This document shows positions 1 to 8,569 of a stretch of 64,000 nucleotides of DNA, piece by piece. Source of the stretch: Bradyrhizobium sp. 195 (GTDB lineage: Bacteria > Pseudomonadota > Alphaproteobacteria > Rhizobiales > Xanthobacteraceae); the NCBI RefSeq assembly GCF_023101665.1, contig NZ_CP082161.1, forward strand, positions 2,356,001-2,420,000. The letters run 5' to 3'. A program made the translations under genes and the position numbers. The notes beneath the pieces are model-generated. The model had not been told where the DNA came from, searched no databases, and saw nothing but the letters and a program-made list of their open reading frames with translations. Numbering within the stretch: the stretch's first letter is position 1; each line of letters starts with the position of its first letter.

Positions 1-740
1 CGGAATCGACCAAGCGGCCCGAGATGCCGGCGACCTCGATGGCGCTGGTGCTGCTCCTGATGCTGGTCTCTCTGCTGGTGATGGAGCCGGACTTCGGCCA
101 GACCATGCTGATCCTGATGGTGTGGGGCTCGCTGTTCTTCATCGCGGGCATGCGCATGATCTGGGTGTTCGGCCTCGCGGGGCTTGGTGCGGCCGGCCTG
201 TTCAGCGCCTATCTGTTCGTCCCGCACGTGGCGGGGCGCATCAAGCGCTTCATGAACCCGGCCTCCGGCGACACCTTCCAGGTCGATACCGCCATGGAGG
301 CCTTCTACAACGGCGGATGGTTCGGGCTCGGGCCGGGTGAGGGCATCGCCAAGCGCAGCCTGCCGGACAGCCACACCGACTTCGTGTTCGCGGTCGCAGC
401 CGAGGAGTTCGGCATCATCCTGTGTCTTGCGATGCTGACGCTGTTTGCCTTCGTCGTCATCCGCACGCTGTCGCGCGCCTATGCCAACGAGGACATGTTC
501 TCGCGCTTCGCGGCTTCAGGGCTCGCCATCCTGTTCGGCGTCCAGGCTGCAATCAACATGTCGGTGAACCTGCAGCTGATCCCCGCCAAGGGCATGACGC
601 TGCCCTTCATCTCCTATGGTGGCTCCTCGATCGTGTCGCTGGCCTATGGCGTCGGTATGATGCTGGCGCTGACACGGCTGCGCCCCCGCACCGAGGTCGA
701 GGCCAGCGGCCACGCCGACGCGATGCGGAGTTACGCCTAA
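1..740 (+). CDS. ftsW: FtsW, septal peptidoglycan glycosyltransferase (3' part)
   Basis: C-terminal part of the SEDS-family protein that polymerises lipid II at the division septum together with its partner transpeptidase. The gene begins upstream of the window; the frame is open from base 3 (Glu-Ser-Thr-Lys-Arg-Pro) and the first internal Met is at base 24. About 245 residues are visible, with several hydrophobic membrane segments and family signatures: a 'MEPDFGQ' loop, 'GPGEG...LPDSHTDFVFA' and, near the end, 'LPFISYGGSS'. The last is the conserved SEDS C-terminal motif. It is followed directly by murG, as in most dcw clusters. RodA is the alternative family member, but the neighbours decide for FtsW. 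Confidence 0.95.
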   Translation, partial: ESTKRPEMPATSMALVLLLMLVSLLVMEPDFGQTMLILMVWGSLFFIAGMRMIWVFGLAGLGAAGLFSAYLFVPHVAGRIKRFMNPASGDTFQVDTAMEAFYNGGWFGLGPGEGIAKRSLPDSHTDFVFAVAAEEFGIILCLAMLTLFAFVVIRTLSRAYANEDMFSRFAASGLAILFGVQAAINMSVNLQLIPAKGMTLPFISYGGSSIVSLAYGVGMMLALTRLRPRTEVEASGHADAMRSYA

Positions 741-742
741 CT

Positions 743-857
743 CGTCATTGCGAGGAGCCCGCGACAAAATTGCGTAGCAATTTTGCGCTGGCGACGAAGC
801 AATCCAGATTGTGTCCGTGGAGGCAGTCTGGATTGCTTCGCTGCGCTCGCAATGACG
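743..857. repeat. Palindromic intergenic repeat, 'CGTCATTGCGAG' family, copy 1
   Basis: The ends are inverted copies: CGTCATTGCGAG at 743 and CTCGCAATGACG ending at 857. Inside are further inverted arms (AAGCAATCCAGA against TCTGGATTGCTT) plus a short hairpin around AAAATTGCG/CGCAATTTT-like bases. It fills almost all of the ftsW-murG gap. A second copy of the same family is at 17280-17360. As RNA it would fold into a long hairpin. Confidence 0.85.
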
Positions 858-884
858 GAGGATAGGCTGTAAAACGCCTCCACT

Positions 885-1985
885 ATGGACAATTCCCCCC
901 TGATTCTTCTCGCCGCGGGCGGCACCGGCGGCCATCTGTTTCCGGCCGAGGCGCTCGGCGTCGAGCTGATCCGGCGCGGCTTTCGCGTGCGCCTCGTCAC
1001 CGACGAGCGCGCGCTGCGCTATAGCGGGCTGTTCAGCAAGGACATGATCGACGTCGTGGCCAGCGAGACCGCACGCGGCCGCAATCCGTTTCAGCTTGCC
1101 TACGCCGGTTTCACGCTCGTTGCCGGCACGCTATCAGCCTACGCGCTGATCAAGCGCTTGAAGCCCGTCGCCGTCGTCGGCTTTGGCGGCTATCCGACGC
1201 TGCCGCCGCTGGTCGCTGCGAAATTCGCCGGCGTGCCCGGCATCATCCACGACGCCAACGCGGTGCTCGGCCGCGCCAACCGGTTCCTGTCGAGCCGCGT
1301 GCGCGCCATCGCGACGTCGCTCCCGGGCGTGCTTGATCGGGATCCGGCGCTATCAGGCAAGACCACGACGGTCGGTACGCCGATGCGACCCGCGGTCCTC
1401 GCTGCCGCTGCTGTGCCATATGCCGCGCCCGAGGTGAACGGACCGCTGCGGCTGCTCGTGGTCGGCGGCAGCCAGGGCGCGCGCATCATGGCCGACATCG
1501 TGCCGGGCGCAATCGAGCGCCTCGAGCCCGCGCTGTGGAGCCGGCTTGTTCTCACCCAGCAGGTGCGCGACGAGGACATGAGCCGCGTCCGCGCGGTCTA
1601 CGACAAGCTCAAGATCAAGGCAGAGCTTGCGCCGTTCTTCACGGATCTGCCGGCGCGGCTTGCTTCCAACCATCTGATCGTGTCGCGCTCCGGCGCCGGC
1701 ACGGTGGCCGAGCTCGCTGCGATCGGCCGGCCCTCGATCCTGGTGCCGCTGCCCGGTTCGATCGACCAGGATCAGTTCGCCAATGCCGGCGTGCTGGTCA
1801 AGGTCGATGGCGCGATCCGCATCCCACAGACCGAATTCACCTCCAATCGCCTTGCCGCCGAAATCTCCGCTTTCGCCGCCGAGCCCGCGCGCCTTGCCGC
1901 CATGGCCGAAGCCGCGAAGGGGGCAGGGCGGCTCGATGCCGCCGAGCGGCTGGCCGATCTGGTGGTCAAGGTCGCAGGAATCTGA
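885..1985 (+). CDS. murG: MurG, lipid II synthase (GlcNAc transferase)
   Basis: Adds GlcNAc from UDP-GlcNAc to lipid I on the inner face of the cytoplasmic membrane, giving lipid II. The 366-residue length is normal. The N-terminal glycine-rich loop GGTGGH lies at residues 12-17. The C-terminal GT-B domain carries 'VVGGSQGA' (residues about 191-198), the donor-site 'SRSGAGTVAEL' and 'PLPGSIDQDQFANA'. It lies between ftsW and murC, each gap being filled by a palindromic repeat, so transcription probably continues through from upstream. The ATG at 885 fits the expected N-terminus. Confidence 0.97.
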   Translation: MDNSPLILLAAGGTGGHLFPAEALGVELIRRGFRVRLVTDERALRYSGLFSKDMIDVVASETARGRNPFQLAYAGFTLVAGTLSAYALIKRLKPVAVVGFGGYPTLPPLVAAKFAGVPGIIHDANAVLGRANRFLSSRVRAIATSLPGVLDRDPALSGKTTTVGTPMRPAVLAAAAVPYAAPEVNGPLRLLVVGGSQGARIMADIVPGAIERLEPALWSRLVLTQQVRDEDMSRVRAVYDKLKIKAELAPFFTDLPARLASNHLIVSRSGAGTVAELAAIGRPSILVPLPGSIDQDQFANAGVLVKVDGAIRIPQTEFTSNRLAAEISAFAAEPARLAAMAEAAKGAGRLDAAERLADLVVKVAGI

Positions 1986-2015
1986 GCCTAAACGGACCGA
2001 TTTTCGTATTTTTGC

Positions 2016-2131
2016 CGTCATGGCCGGGCTTGTCCCGGCCATCCACGTCTTGCATGAAGTACCATGGGATTCGTGGATGCCCGGGACGCCTTGCGCAAAC
2101 ACGCGCTTCGCGCTTATGCCCGGGCATGACG
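2016..2131. repeat. Palindromic intergenic repeat, 'CGTCATGGCCGGGC' family, copy 1
   Basis: Starts CGTCATGGCCGGGCTTGTCC and ends GCCCGGGCATGACG, with an inner pair of arms ATCCACG / CGTGGAT. It occupies the murG-murC gap. A related but diverged copy is at 52627-52715. Short frames through it give the 'MAGLVPAIH'-type peptides common as false genes in rhizobial annotations. Confidence 0.85.
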
Positions 2132-2151
2132 ACGGAACGACGGGATAGAGC

Positions 2152-3555
2152 ATGAGACTGCCGCGCGAGATCGGACCCATCCACTTCGTCGGGATCGGCG
2201 GGATCGGCATGAGCGGCATCGCCGAGGTGCTGGTCAATCTCGGCTATGCCGTGCAGGGCTCGGACGCCTCCGACAATTACAATCTCGACCGTCTGCGCAA
2301 GAAGGGCGCGAAGGTGTCGGTCGGCCACAAGGCCGAGAATGTCGACGGGGCCGAGGTCGTTGTCGTCTCCACCGCGATCAAGCGCGACAATCCGGAACTG
2401 ATGGCGGCGCGCGAGCGCCGCATTCCCGTGGTGCGCCGCGCCGAGATGCTGGCCGAGCTGATGCGGCTGAAGAGCTGCGTCGCCATCGCCGGCACCCACG
2501 GCAAGACCACGACGACCACGATGGTCGCAACGCTGCTCGATGCCGGCGGGCTCGATCCCACCGTGATCAACGGCGGCATCATCAATGCCTATGGCTCCAA
2601 CGCGCGCTTAGGGGCCGGTGACTGGATGGTGGTCGAGGCCGACGAGAGCGACGGCACGTTTTTGAAACTGCCGACCGATGTCGCGATCGTCACCAATGTC
2701 GACCCCGAGCATCTCGACCACTTCAAGACGTTCGACGCCGTACAGGACGCATTCCGACATTTCGTCGAGAACCTGCCGTTCTACGGCTTTGCCGTGATGT
2801 GCATCGATCATCCCGTGGTGCAGACCCTCGTCGGCAAGATCGAGGATCGCCGCATCATCACTTACGGCGAGAATCCGCAGGCGGACGCGCGGCTGGTTGA
2901 TCTCACCGCGGGCGGCGGCGGCTCGAAATTCAAGGTCGTGATCCGCGACCGCAAGAGCGGCGCCGTGCAAGAGATCGCCGACCTCGCGCTGCCGATGCCG
3001 GGCCGGCACAACGCCTCGAACGCGACGGCTGCAATTGCGGTCGCGCATGAGCTCGGCGTGTCGGACGATGCCATCCGCAAGGCGCTGGCCGGCTTCGGCG
3101 GCGTCAAGCGCCGCTTCACCAAGACCGGTGAATGGAACGGCGTCACCGTCATCGACGATTACGGCCATCACCCCGTGGAGATCGCGGCAGTGCTGAAAGC
3201 GGCGCGCGATTCCTACGACGGCAAGGTCATCGCCGTGGTGCAGCCGCATCGTTACACCCGCCTGCAATCGTTGTTTGAGGAATTCTGCACCTGTTTCAAC
3301 GATGCCGATGCGGTTGTTGTCGCCGATGTCTATGCCGCCGGCGAAGCGCCGATCGACGGCATCGACCGCGAGCATTTCGTCGCAGGCCTGCGCGCCCATG
3401 GCCATCGCGAGGTAGTCCCGCTGCCGGCCGCGTCGGAGCTTGCGGGTATCGTCAAGGGGCTGGCGAAATCCGGCGATCTCGTCGTGTGCCTCGGTGCCGG
3501 CAACATCACGCAATGGGCGTATGCACTGCCGGGCGAATTGAAGGCGCTGGGGTAA
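2152..3555 (+). CDS. murC: MurC, UDP-N-acetylmuramate--L-alanine ligase
   Basis: Cytoplasmic ATP-dependent ligase that adds L-Ala to UDP-MurNAc, the first amino acid of the peptidoglycan stem. The protein is 467 residues, normal for the family. The N-terminal Rossmann-like domain shows '[14 protein letters not shown]' (residues 11-24), the ATP loop GTHGKT is at 114-119, and the central domain has 'EADESDGTF'. The C-terminal domain carries 'DDYGHHPVE' and 'QPHRYTR', all characteristic of MurC. It stands between repeats in the murG-murC and murC-murB gaps. Confidence 0.97.
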   Translation: MRLPREIGPIHFVGIGGIGMSGIAEVLVNLGYAVQGSDASDNYNLDRLRKKGAKVSVGHKAENVDGAEVVVVSTAIKRDNPELMAARERRIPVVRRAEMLAELMRLKSCVAIAGTHGKTTTTTMVATLLDAGGLDPTVINGGIINAYGSNARLGAGDWMVVEADESDGTFLKLPTDVAIVTNVDPEHLDHFKTFDAVQDAFRHFVENLPFYGFAVMCIDHPVVQTLVGKIEDRRIITYGENPQADARLVDLTAGGGGSKFKVVIRDRKSGAVQEIADLALPMPGRHNASNATAAIAVAHELGVSDDAIRKALAGFGGVKRRFTKTGEWNGVTVIDDYGHHPVEIAAVLKAARDSYDGKVIAVVQPHRYTRLQSLFEEFCTCFNDADAVVVADVYAAGEAPIDGIDREHFVAGLRAHGHREVVPLPAASELAGIVKGLAKSGDLVVCLGAGNITQWAYALPGELKALG

Positions 3556-3598
3556 GAGTGGCGATGCTTCACTCACTGCTTGCTGCACGGCACACTGC

Positions 3599-3709
3599 GC
3601 TCCCTCTCCCCTTGTGGGGGAGGGCGGGGGAGAGGGGTGGCCACAAACTCCGATCTCGCTTGGGGCTACCCCCCTCCCGTTCCCTCCCCCACAAGGGGGG
3701 AGGGAACGG
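3599..3709. repeat. Palindromic intergenic repeat, 'TCCCTCTCCC...GGGGGAGGG' family
   Basis: Purine/pyrimidine-biased inverted repeat (CTCCCTCTCCCCTTGTGGGG at one end, CCCCACAAGGGGGGAGGG near the other) filling most of the murC-murB gap. It resembles the longer C/G-tract repeats at 36489-36613 and 39679-39801 but lacks their 'AAGAGGAGAGA' centre. Confidence 0.75.
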
Positions 3710-3763
3710 AAAGAGTGTGCATTCCTCACGTGAGACAAACTCCTGCTGGGGCGTTGTCCTCAC

Positions 3764-4684
3764 ATGACCTTCCCCGACATCACTCCCTCGATCAAAGCCG
3801 CGATGCCCGAGCTCCGCGGCCGACTGCTGGCCAACCAGTCGCTCGCCGAGCTCACCTGGTTTCGCGTCGGCGGTCCGGCGCAGATGCTGTTCACGCCGGC
3901 GGATGAGGACGATCTCGCTTACTTCCTCGCGCGTCTCGCATCCGACATTCCCGTCTATGTCGTCGGCGTCGGCTCCAACCTCATCGTGCGCGATGGCGGC
4001 ATTGCGGGCGTGGTGATCCGGCTCGCGCCGCGCGCCTTCGGCGAGGCGAGCGCGAGCGGCGATATCGTCGCCGCCGGTGCTGCCGCGCTTGACAAGCGCG
4101 TGGCGGAGGTTGCCGCGTCGGCCAATATCGGCGGGCTCGAATTCTATTTCGGCATTCCCGGCACCATCGGCGGCGCGCTGCGCATGAATGCGGGCGCCAA
4201 TGGCGGCGAGACCAAGGACGTTCTGATCGAGGCGCGAGGGGTTGGGCGCGACGGCACCAAGCACGCGTTCTCCAACGCCGACATGAAGTTCGTCTACCGC
4301 AACAGCGGCGTCGATCCCTCCATCATCTTCACCTCGGCACGCTTTCGCGGTGAGATCAAAGATGCCGAGGCGATCCGCGCGCGCATGGCGGAGGTGCAAA
4401 GCCATCGCGAAACCGCGCAGCCGATCCGCGAAAAGACCGGCGGCTCGACCTTCAAGAATCCGCCCGGCCATTCCGCCTGGAAGCTGGTCGATGCCGCCGG
4501 CTGCCGCGGTTTGCGTGTCGGCGGCGCGCAGGTTTCCGAGATGCACTGTAATTTCCTGATCAACACGGGCGATGCCACGGCGCACGATATCGAGACGCTG
4601 GGCGAGACCGTGCGCGAACGCGTGAAGGCGAATTCCGGAATTGAGCTACACTGGGAAATCAAGCGGGTCGGGATTCCCGCGTGA
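3764..4684 (+). CDS. murB: MurB, UDP-N-acetylenolpyruvoylglucosamine reductase
   Basis: FAD-dependent reductase that turns UDP-GlcNAc-enolpyruvate into UDP-MurNAc with NADPH. At 306 residues it is the short form. The FAD-binding segment shows '[10 protein letters not shown]' and '[13 protein letters not shown]'; the mid-domain has '[20 protein letters not shown]'. Catalytic-region motifs are 'GSTFKNP' (proton-donor Ser) and the terminal 'LHWEIKRVG' (Glu). The start at 3764 precedes the conserved region by a normal distance. It follows murC after a repeat-filled gap. Confidence 0.97.
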   Translation: MTFPDITPSIKAAMPELRGRLLANQSLAELTWFRVGGPAQMLFTPADEDDLAYFLARLASDIPVYVVGVGSNLIVRDGGIAGVVIRLAPRAFGEASASGDIVAAGAAALDKRVAEVAASANIGGLEFYFGIPGTIGGALRMNAGANGGETKDVLIEARGVGRDGTKHAFSNADMKFVYRNSGVDPSIIFTSARFRGEIKDAEAIRARMAEVQSHRETAQPIREKTGGSTFKNPPGHSAWKLVDAAGCRGLRVGGAQVSEMHCNFLINTGDATAHDIETLGETVRERVKANSGIELHWEIKRVGIPA

Positions 4685-4686
4685 GT

Positions 4687-4793
4687 GTCATTCCGGGGCT
4701 CGCAAAGCGAGAGCCCGGAATCCATACTCACGATCGTGGTTATGGATTCCGGGCCTGCGCCTTACGGCGCATCCCGGAATGACAACTAGGATA
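4687..4793. repeat. Palindromic intergenic repeat, 'GTCATTCCGGG' family, copy 1
   Basis: Ends are GTCATTCCGGGGCTCGC and GCATCCCGGAATGAC; the centre has the arms GGAATCCATA / TATGGATTCC. This is the most frequent family here: further copies at 14518, 14905, 24417, 29560 and, inside a gene, 47366. It fills the murB-ddl gap. Confidence 0.88.
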
Positions 4794-4806
4794 GGTAACT
4801 GAAGAC

Positions 4807-5793
4807 ATGCGCATCACGATCCTCTTCGGCGGCTCCAACCGGGAGCGTCTGGTTTCGGTCGCCTCGGCCCAGGCGCTGTATCAGGCGCTGCCCGAGGCTG
4901 ATCTCTGGTGGTGGGACGTCGAGGACAAGGTGCATGTCGTGCAGGCGAAGCAACTGCTCGAACATACCCGTCCGTTCGAGGACGAGTTCAAGCCGGGCAC
5001 ATTAGGCATTCCGCTGGAGCAGGCACTCGATCAGGCCAAGGCTGAGGATCGTGTGCTGGTGCTCGGTCTGCATGGCGGGCGTGCCGAGAACGGCGAATTG
5101 CAGGTGATGTGCGAGGCGCGCGGCGTGGCCTTCACCGGATCGGGCTCGGCTTCCTCGCATCTCGCCTTCGACAAGATCGCGGCCAAGCATTTCGCCGCCC
5201 TCGGCGGCGTGACGCCGCCGGAGAACGTTGCGCTCGACAACATCGACGAAGCCTTCGCCGAATACGGGAGGCTGATCGCAAAGCCGGCGCGCGACGGATC
5301 GAGCTATGGCCTGATCTTCGTCAATGCCAAGCAGGATCTCGTCGCCGTCCGCAATGCGGCCAGGCACGAAGAATATGTGATCGAGCCTTATATCGCCGGC
5401 ATCGAGGCGACCTGCGGCGTGCTGGAGCGCGCCGATGGTTCGATCATCGCGCTGCCGCCGATCGAGATCATTCCGGGCGAGGGCAATTTCGACTACGCCG
5501 CAAAATATCTCCTGAAGTCGACCCAGGAGATCTGCCCCGGCCGTTTCGCACCCGAGATCACCGCCGCGCTGAAGGCGCAGGCGATGCTGGCGCACCGCGC
5601 GATGTCCTGCACTGGCTATTCCCGGTCGGACTTCATCGTCTCGGACAGGGGCCTGGTCTATCTCGAGACCAACACGCTGCCCGGGCTGACCAAGTCCTCG
5701 CTCTACCCCAAGGCGCTGAAAGCCGAGGGGATCGAATTCGTCGACTTCCTGCGCGGCCTGGTGGAGCTCGCCGGGCGAGGCGTGCGGAAATAG
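4807..5793 (+). CDS. ddl: D-alanine--D-alanine ligase, divergent ATP-grasp form
   Basis: Makes the D-Ala-D-Ala dipeptide of the peptidoglycan stem. The dcw position between murB and ftsQ is where ddlB is expected. The 328-residue protein has the ATP-grasp order: N-terminal 'FGGSNRERLVS' (in place of the usual GGxSxEREVS), 'LGLHGGRAENGELQ' (in place of HGxxGEDGxxQ), 'FTGSG', a 'KPARDGSSYGL' loop with the conserved Ser-Ser, and a near-canonical end 'ETNTLPGLTKSSLYPKAL'. The metal- and ligand-binding Asn and the Pro-Gly-Leu-Thr motif are kept, so I expect activity. No second, standard ddl is in the window. Confidence 0.85.
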   Translation: MRITILFGGSNRERLVSVASAQALYQALPEADLWWWDVEDKVHVVQAKQLLEHTRPFEDEFKPGTLGIPLEQALDQAKAEDRVLVLGLHGGRAENGELQVMCEARGVAFTGSGSASSHLAFDKIAAKHFAALGGVTPPENVALDNIDEAFAEYGRLIAKPARDGSSYGLIFVNAKQDLVAVRNAARHEEYVIEPYIAGIEATCGVLERADGSIIALPPIEIIPGEGNFDYAAKYLLKSTQEICPGRFAPEITAALKAQAMLAHRAMSCTGYSRSDFIVSDRGLVYLETNTLPGLTKSSLYPKALKAEGIEFVDFLRGLVELAGRGVRK

Positions 5794-5803
5794 TTAGGAC
5801 TGG

Positions 5804-5956
5804 TTAACGGCCGAATGGGCAAAACGGGCCGGTTTGGTGCCCAAAACCAGTAAAATGCCGGACATCGCGGCATAAATGCCTCACATAGCGGGGCAAAATG
5901 CGCCGGACGTTAACGAACTTTACCTTTTGTTTACCAGGACGTCCGAAGGTTAACGC
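5804..5956 (+). promoter_or_regulatory. Probable ftsQ-ftsA-ftsZ promoter region with repeated GTTAAC motifs
   Basis: The 350-bp ddl-ftsQ gap has no gene and no palindromic repeat, unlike the gaps upstream. It holds three GTTAAC(G) motifs (5803-5809, 5909-5915, 5949-5955) and two TTTACC motifs (5919-5924, 5930-5935). TTAA at 5910 followed six bases later by TTAC resembles a weak CtrA-type site (TTAA-N6/7-TTAA is the alphaproteobacterial consensus). CtrA control of ftsQA/ftsZ is known in Caulobacter; applying it here is inference. Nothing else is visible between 5957 and 6143. Confidence 0.4.
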
Positions 5957-6143
5957 TGGCGGCGCATATGGCGCTTTGGCTGCCGGCGCGTGAGCTGTCG
6001 CGGGTGATGTCACCTCCAGCGAACGCTTTGAAGGGGAGAGGTTTTCTTCTGCTGAAGACCAGCACCCCGCCCGGCATGTCCAAGACGTCATGTTCGCCAG
6101 GATCCGCGCGATGTCGCGGGCAAACTGTTGACGAGCTCGTGCA

Positions 6144-7160
6144 ATGGATGGAGCAGAAAGCCTCACCCGGTCCCTTTTCAGATCGCTGAGGCCCCAAGCT
6201 GACCTGAAGGCGGCCGCGATCGGAGCGGTCGTGCTTCTGCGCGAGTGGCTGCAGGACAAGCGTGACGAGAGGCGCGCAGCCGCCAAGATCAAGAGTAGAG
6301 CAAAGGCCGTCGTCGAGCGCGAGCCGCCGCCGCGCGTGGTCGCACTCGTCGAGCGCTACCTGCCGCGCCGGGTCGGGATCAGCATGACCGTGCTGCTGCT
6401 GATCGGAAGCTGCGGCTTCGGCATCGTCAAGGGCGGCCATCTCCAGGATTTCATCACCGCGGTCAGCGACACTCGCAACGCGCTGGCCAATTCCGCCGGG
6501 TTCCGCATTACCTCCGTCGTGATCAACGGCCGCAAACAGCTTACCCAGGACGAGATCCTGGCGATCGGTGGCGTCAGCGGCCGCTCCTCGCTGCTGTTCC
6601 TCGACGCCGACGCGGTGCGCGACAAGCTCAAGGCCAATCCCTGGATCGCGGATGCGACCGTGCTGAAGCTCTATCCGGGCCAGCTCATGATCGAGCTCAC
6701 CGAGCGCAAGGCGTTCGCGCTGTGGCAGGAGGCTGGCCGGCTCTCGGTCATCGCCGATGACGGCGCCGTGCTCGAGCCCTACGTCTCGCGCCGTTTCCTG
6801 TCGTTGCCGCTCGTGGTCGGCAAGGGCGCCGAAACCCAGGCTCGCGACTTCCTCGCGCTGCTGGCGCGCTATCCGCAGGTCAATTCGGTGACCAAGGCCG
6901 CGATCTTCGTCGGCGAGCGGCGCTGGAATCTGAGGCTCAAGGACGGTCTCGACATCCGCCTGCCCGAGCAGGACGTTGGCAACGCGCTCGCGATGCTGTC
7001 CAAGCTCGACAAGGAGGACCGGCTGTTCTCCCGCGACATCGTCGCCGTCGACATGCGCCTGCCCGATCGGTTGGTGGTGCAGCTGTCCGAGGACGCCGCC
7101 AAGGCGCGCGAGGATCTGTTCAAGGACAAGAAGAAAAAGAAGGCCGGGGATTCCGCATGA
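6144..7160 (+). CDS. ftsQ: FtsQ, divisome bitopic membrane protein
   Basis: Membrane-anchored division protein linking early cytoplasmic and late periplasmic divisome parts (FtsB/FtsL partners). It is 338 residues: a basic cytoplasmic tail (about 1-72), one hydrophobic segment (about 75-95), then a POTRA domain ('FRITSVVINGRKQLTQDEIL', about 112-130) and the FtsQ beta domain. The C-terminus is very lysine-rich (KDKKKKK). The ATG at 6144 gives the typical N-terminus. It overlaps ftsA by 4 bp (ATGA at 7157), which implies translational coupling. It follows a 350-bp gap that probably holds its own promoter. Confidence 0.95.
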   Translation: MDGAESLTRSLFRSLRPQADLKAAAIGAVVLLREWLQDKRDERRAAAKIKSRAKAVVEREPPPRVVALVERYLPRRVGISMTVLLLIGSCGFGIVKGGHLQDFITAVSDTRNALANSAGFRITSVVINGRKQLTQDEILAIGGVSGRSSLLFLDADAVRDKLKANPWIADATVLKLYPGQLMIELTERKAFALWQEAGRLSVIADDGAVLEPYVSRRFLSLPLVVGKGAETQARDFLALLARYPQVNSVTKAAIFVGERRWNLRLKDGLDIRLPEQDVGNALAMLSKLDKEDRLFSRDIVAVDMRLPDRLVVQLSEDAAKAREDLFKDKKKKKAGDSA

Positions 7161-8479
7161 CCGGTCTCGATCGCACCCAGACACCGAAGACGCGCCCGAT
7201 GCCGCACAAGCGCGGCGGCCTGGTCGCCTGCCTCGATATCGGCACCAGCAAGATCGCCTGCATGATCGCGCGGCTGAAGCCGTCGGCGCCGAGCGAGGCG
7301 CTGCGCGGCCGTACCCACGCGGTGGAGCTGATCGGCTACAGCCAGATCCAGTCGCGCGGCATGAAGGCCGGCGCGGTGATCGATCTCGGTGAATGCGAGC
7401 AGGCGGTGCGCCAGGCCGTCGCGCTCGCGGAGAAGATGGCCAAGGTGCGGGTCGAGTCCGTGCTGCTCTCGGTCTCCGGCGGCCGGCTTTCCGGCCAGCT
7501 GGTCGAAGCCGCCGCCGACATCCGTGGTGGCGCCGTGACGCAGGCCGACGTCAGCCGCGTCACCTCCACCGGCATGCGTCACGCCACGGGCGAAGGCCGC
7601 ACCGTGCTGCACGCGCTGCCGGTCGGCTACACGCTCGACGGCGTCAAGGGCATCCGCGATCCCCGCGGCATGGTTGCCCATCAGTTCGGCATCGACATGA
7701 ACGTCGTCACCTGCGACGCCACCGTTGCGCGGAACCTGATGCTGGCGGTCGAGCGCTGCCACATCAATGTCGAAGCCATGGCGGCGAGCTCGTATGTGGC
7801 CGGCCTGTCGGTGCTGACCGACGACGAGGCCGATCTCGGCGCCGCGGTCGTCGAGATGGGCGCGGGCACCACCACGATTGCCGTTTATTCAGGCGGCCGT
7901 TTCGTGCATGCGGCGGGTTTTGCGGTCGGCGGGCAACACATCACGATGGATCTCGCGCGCGGACTCTCCGCGACCATTGCCGATGCCGAGCGAATCAAGA
8001 CGTTATACGGGACCGTCATCACCGGCGGATCGGACTCGCGTGAGCTGATGTCTGTGCCGACAGCCGGTGACGAGCAGGATCTGCCGCAGATCGTCTCCCG
8101 CGCCACCATCGCCAACATCGTCAAGCACCGTGCCGAGGAAGTCTTCGAAATGGTTCGGGACAAGCTGAAGGATTCGCCCTTCGCCGCAGAGCCCAACGGC
8201 CGCGTCGTGCTCTCGGGCGGAGCCTCGCAGCTCACTGGCCTCGTCGAACTCGGAACCCAGATACTCGGCCGGCCCGTGCGGGTCGGACGTCCGCTCGGCT
8301 TTGGCCGGCTGCCGAACGAGGCGAAGAACGCCGCGTTCGCGGTGCCGGCCGGACTCCTCGTCTACCCGCAATATGTTCACCTCGAACATGTCGAACCGCG
8401 GCATACGCGGCAGCAGGTCAGGACAGGGACGGGCGGTTATTTCGGAAAGGTCGGACGATGGCTACGCGAGGGCTTCTGA
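7157..8479 (+). CDS. ftsA: FtsA, actin-like membrane tether of the Z ring
   Basis: Actin-fold ATPase that attaches FtsZ filaments to the membrane and recruits later division proteins. The 440-residue protein shows the first phosphate loop 'ACLDIGTSKIACMIARL' (about residues 23-39), the 'GAVIDLGECEQAV' region of the 1C (SHS2) domain, 'EMGAGTTTIAVYSGG' (second phosphate motif) and 'VVLSGGASQLTG' (adenosine motif). The C-terminal 'GKVGRWLREGF' is a good amphipathic membrane-targeting helix. It is coupled to ftsQ by a 4-bp overlap and followed by ftsZ after 90 bp. Confidence 0.97.
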   Translation: MTGLDRTQTPKTRPMPHKRGGLVACLDIGTSKIACMIARLKPSAPSEALRGRTHAVELIGYSQIQSRGMKAGAVIDLGECEQAVRQAVALAEKMAKVRVESVLLSVSGGRLSGQLVEAAADIRGGAVTQADVSRVTSTGMRHATGEGRTVLHALPVGYTLDGVKGIRDPRGMVAHQFGIDMNVVTCDATVARNLMLAVERCHINVEAMAASSYVAGLSVLTDDEADLGAAVVEMGAGTTTIAVYSGGRFVHAAGFAVGGQHITMDLARGLSATIADAERIKTLYGTVITGGSDSRELMSVPTAGDEQDLPQIVSRATIANIVKHRAEEVFEMVRDKLKDSPFAAEPNGRVVLSGGASQLTGLVELGTQILGRPVRVGRPLGFGRLPNEAKNAAFAVPAGLLVYPQYVHLEHVEPRHTRQQVRTGTGGYFGKVGRWLREGF

Positions 8480-8569
8480 TGACTCCTTTCCGCAATTATC
8501 GATTTTCACCAACTCCCGCGGCCACCGGCCGGGGCGAACCCACGCGCGCGTGATCGAGAGGCAGCAACC

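Noticed and set aside
5968..6189. 73-codon frame in the ddl-ftsQ gap overlapping the ftsQ start
   Set aside because: No ribosome-binding site or family resemblance, Ser/Pro-rich low-quality composition, and overlaps the ftsQ start in another frame.
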